Part shown: positions 6,787 through 7,659 of the stretch, in pieces | Layout: the number at the start of each line of letters is the position of its first letter | Position numbering within the stretch: position 1 is the first letter of the stretch | DNA from: Bacteroidaceae bacterium | GTDB taxonomy: Bacteria > Bacteroidota > Bacteroidia > Bacteroidales > Bacteroidaceae | NCBI GenBank assembly: GCA_017472905.1 | Contig: JAFUNW010000227.1 | Span: 1-7,659, forward strand | Direction of reading: 5' to 3' | Length of the DNA stretch: 7,659 bases | Translations under genes and position numbers: made by a program | The notes under the pieces: generated by a model | The model's input: the letters and a program-made list of their open reading frames with translations, nothing else | What the model was told of the DNA's origin: nothing | The model's database searches: none

Positions 6787-6859
6787 TGAGGGCATTTTGT
6801 CATGTAATCTGCTCCAAATACTAAATTGAAGAAGAACCTCACTATTTATTTACGTTTTC

Positions 6860-7659
6860 TTATTCTGTTTCACCCGAAGATTCTCCGCTTTCAACATTCG
6901 AATCATCAGCTGAGCCGACTTGCAAATCCCAAGGAACCCAATAGCCTCCGGCCATAATCTTGCTATGAATTTCTGCTGAACGAGCACCGTATTTCGGAGC
7001 AATACGATCGGCTATAATTGAATAGTCATTCCAACGAGTTGCAATACGAATCAAAGCCGGATAAGTCTTTCCTTCAACAGCAAACTCCAACATATATTCA
7101 TCAGCGATGGCACAATCGTTCGCTTTCTTTGCAACGTTAGACTCAACCTCTTCGTCCGTAATAAAAGTACGGTCTTTCAAACCTAAAACATTCCGGATTC
7201 CATCATTTGAATATTTATGAGAACCGTCCAATGCTCCGACCCACAAACTTGAGAATTCCGTAAAGATTCTGGCCGTAGCCTGATGTTCTTCCCAAGCTTC
7301 TACCGATTTTACTCCGACCGATGTTGCATAACGAGAGATACCCATATTCATTAATACGTCCGCCTCTGTATAACGTCCTAAATTATTCAATGCTTCAATC
7401 ATAAAGAAATGATATTCATCTGCACGGAATAGATATATGTAAGTATCATCTTGATAAGGCAACTGAGTATCGCGAACATAGGTTGATACATAATATTCAT
7501 TCGAACCAGCTACAGTCTCTGTAAAATTAGCTTCGAAACGAGAATCTCCCGTACTAGCACCCGGATTGAATACAGGATCAGACCAACGTGCCAAACCTGA
7601 ATCTGATGGACAAAGCCAATACTTATTCGGATATTCAGTATTAAAATGTTTCATCAAAC
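6860..7659 (-). CDS. SusD/RagB-family outer-membrane glycan-binding lipoprotein, C-terminal part
   Basis: About 265 codons are visible and the frame stays open to the right edge, so the N-terminus and lipoprotein signal lie outside the window. The visible part is roughly half of the usual family length. It contains FRADEYHFFMIEALNNLG (residues 77-94 of the fragment), the TPR-like helix seen in SusD proteins as 'LRYAEVLLMYAEALN'. It also has ADEYMLEFAVEGKTYPALIR (185-204), the counterpart of the conserved 'ER..EL.FEG.R..DL.R' segment near the C-terminus, and ends the fold at GGYWVPWDL. SusD proteins sit on the cell surface over a SusC TonB-dependent transporter and bind the glycan; the susC partner would be expected upstream, beyond 7659. 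After the fold comes an acidic, Ser/Gly-rich tail of about 18 residues. Apparent start codons near the right edge (TTG or ATG at 7657-7652) are internal, not true starts. The ligand cannot be predicted. Confidence 0.88.
   Translation of the reverse strand, partial: LMKHFNTEYPNKYWLCPSDSGLARWSDPVFNPGASTGDSRFEANFTETVAGSNEYYVSTYVRDTQLPYQDDTYIYLFRADEYHFFMIEALNNLGRYTEADVLMNMGISRYATSVGVKSVEAWEEHQATARIFTEFSSLWVGALDGSHKYSNDGIRNVLGLKDRTFITDEEVESNVAKKANDCAIADEYMLEFAVEGKTYPALIRIATRWNDYSIIADRIAPKYGARSAEIHSKIMAGGYWVPWDLQVGSADDSNVESGESSGETE

Larger units (their letters stand above)
6571..6859 (-). other. Structured intergenic region between susD-like gene and GH65-like gene
   Basis: The 289 bp contain no gene. 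In transcription order they hold about 70 bp of AT-rich sequence after the susD stop, three palindromes at a 22-bp period (6784-6726), about 85 bp of plain sequence, a strong hairpin with a short U-run (6638-6586), and an AT-rich leader AAATAAATAAATTGT touching the ATG at 6570. I found no convincing TTTG / TAnnTTTG promoter. The order (array, then terminator-like hairpin, then start codon) resembles a control region more than a simple spacer. Confidence 0.6.

Overview
The window reads as chromosomal DNA of a gut Bacteroides or close relative (Bacteroidales). The reasons are a SusD/RagB-type gene followed by two large exported carbohydrate-active proteins (the layout of a polysaccharide utilization locus, PUL), AT-rich leaders without a Shine-Dalgarno sequence, and AT-rich intergenic DNA. 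All genes I can support lie on the minus strand, so the reading order is from high to low coordinates. The species cannot be fixed from the sequence.

Layout in the direction of transcription: (1) 7659-6860, the C-terminal part of a SusD-like glycan-binding lipoprotein that begins outside the window. (2) 6859-6571, a 289-bp gap with three near-identical palindromes at an exact 22-bp period and a strong terminator-like hairpin just before the next start codon. (3) 6570-4444, a complete 708-aa lipoprotein resembling GH65-type six-hairpin glycosidases. (4) 4443-4141, a 303-bp gap with one long stem-loop lacking a U-tract. (5) 4140-916, a complete 1074-aa exported protein of DUF4450 type with a central (alpha/alpha)6-like catalytic region. 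(6) A good intrinsic terminator at 854-887. (7) A gene-free stretch of about 720 bp holding a small GC-rich 22-bp-period repeat array. (8) 133-1, the first 44 codons of a glycogen debranching enzyme, which continues off the left edge.

Likely joint function (inference): the SusD protein, with a SusC transporter expected beyond 7659, captures and imports an oligosaccharide that the two exported enzymes help to trim. The substrate cannot be read from this window. The terminator at 854-887 probably marks the end of the PUL. The debranching enzyme beyond it is a cytoplasmic glycogen/maltodextrin gene and probably a separate unit.

The most notable material is non-coding. There is an ordered palindrome array and a start-proximal terminator hairpin between susD and the first enzyme gene, a long stem-loop between the two enzyme genes, and an unexplained repeat cluster past the end of the PUL. 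Apart from the debranching enzyme, the enzymes are recognised only at fold or family level, so their specificity is open.
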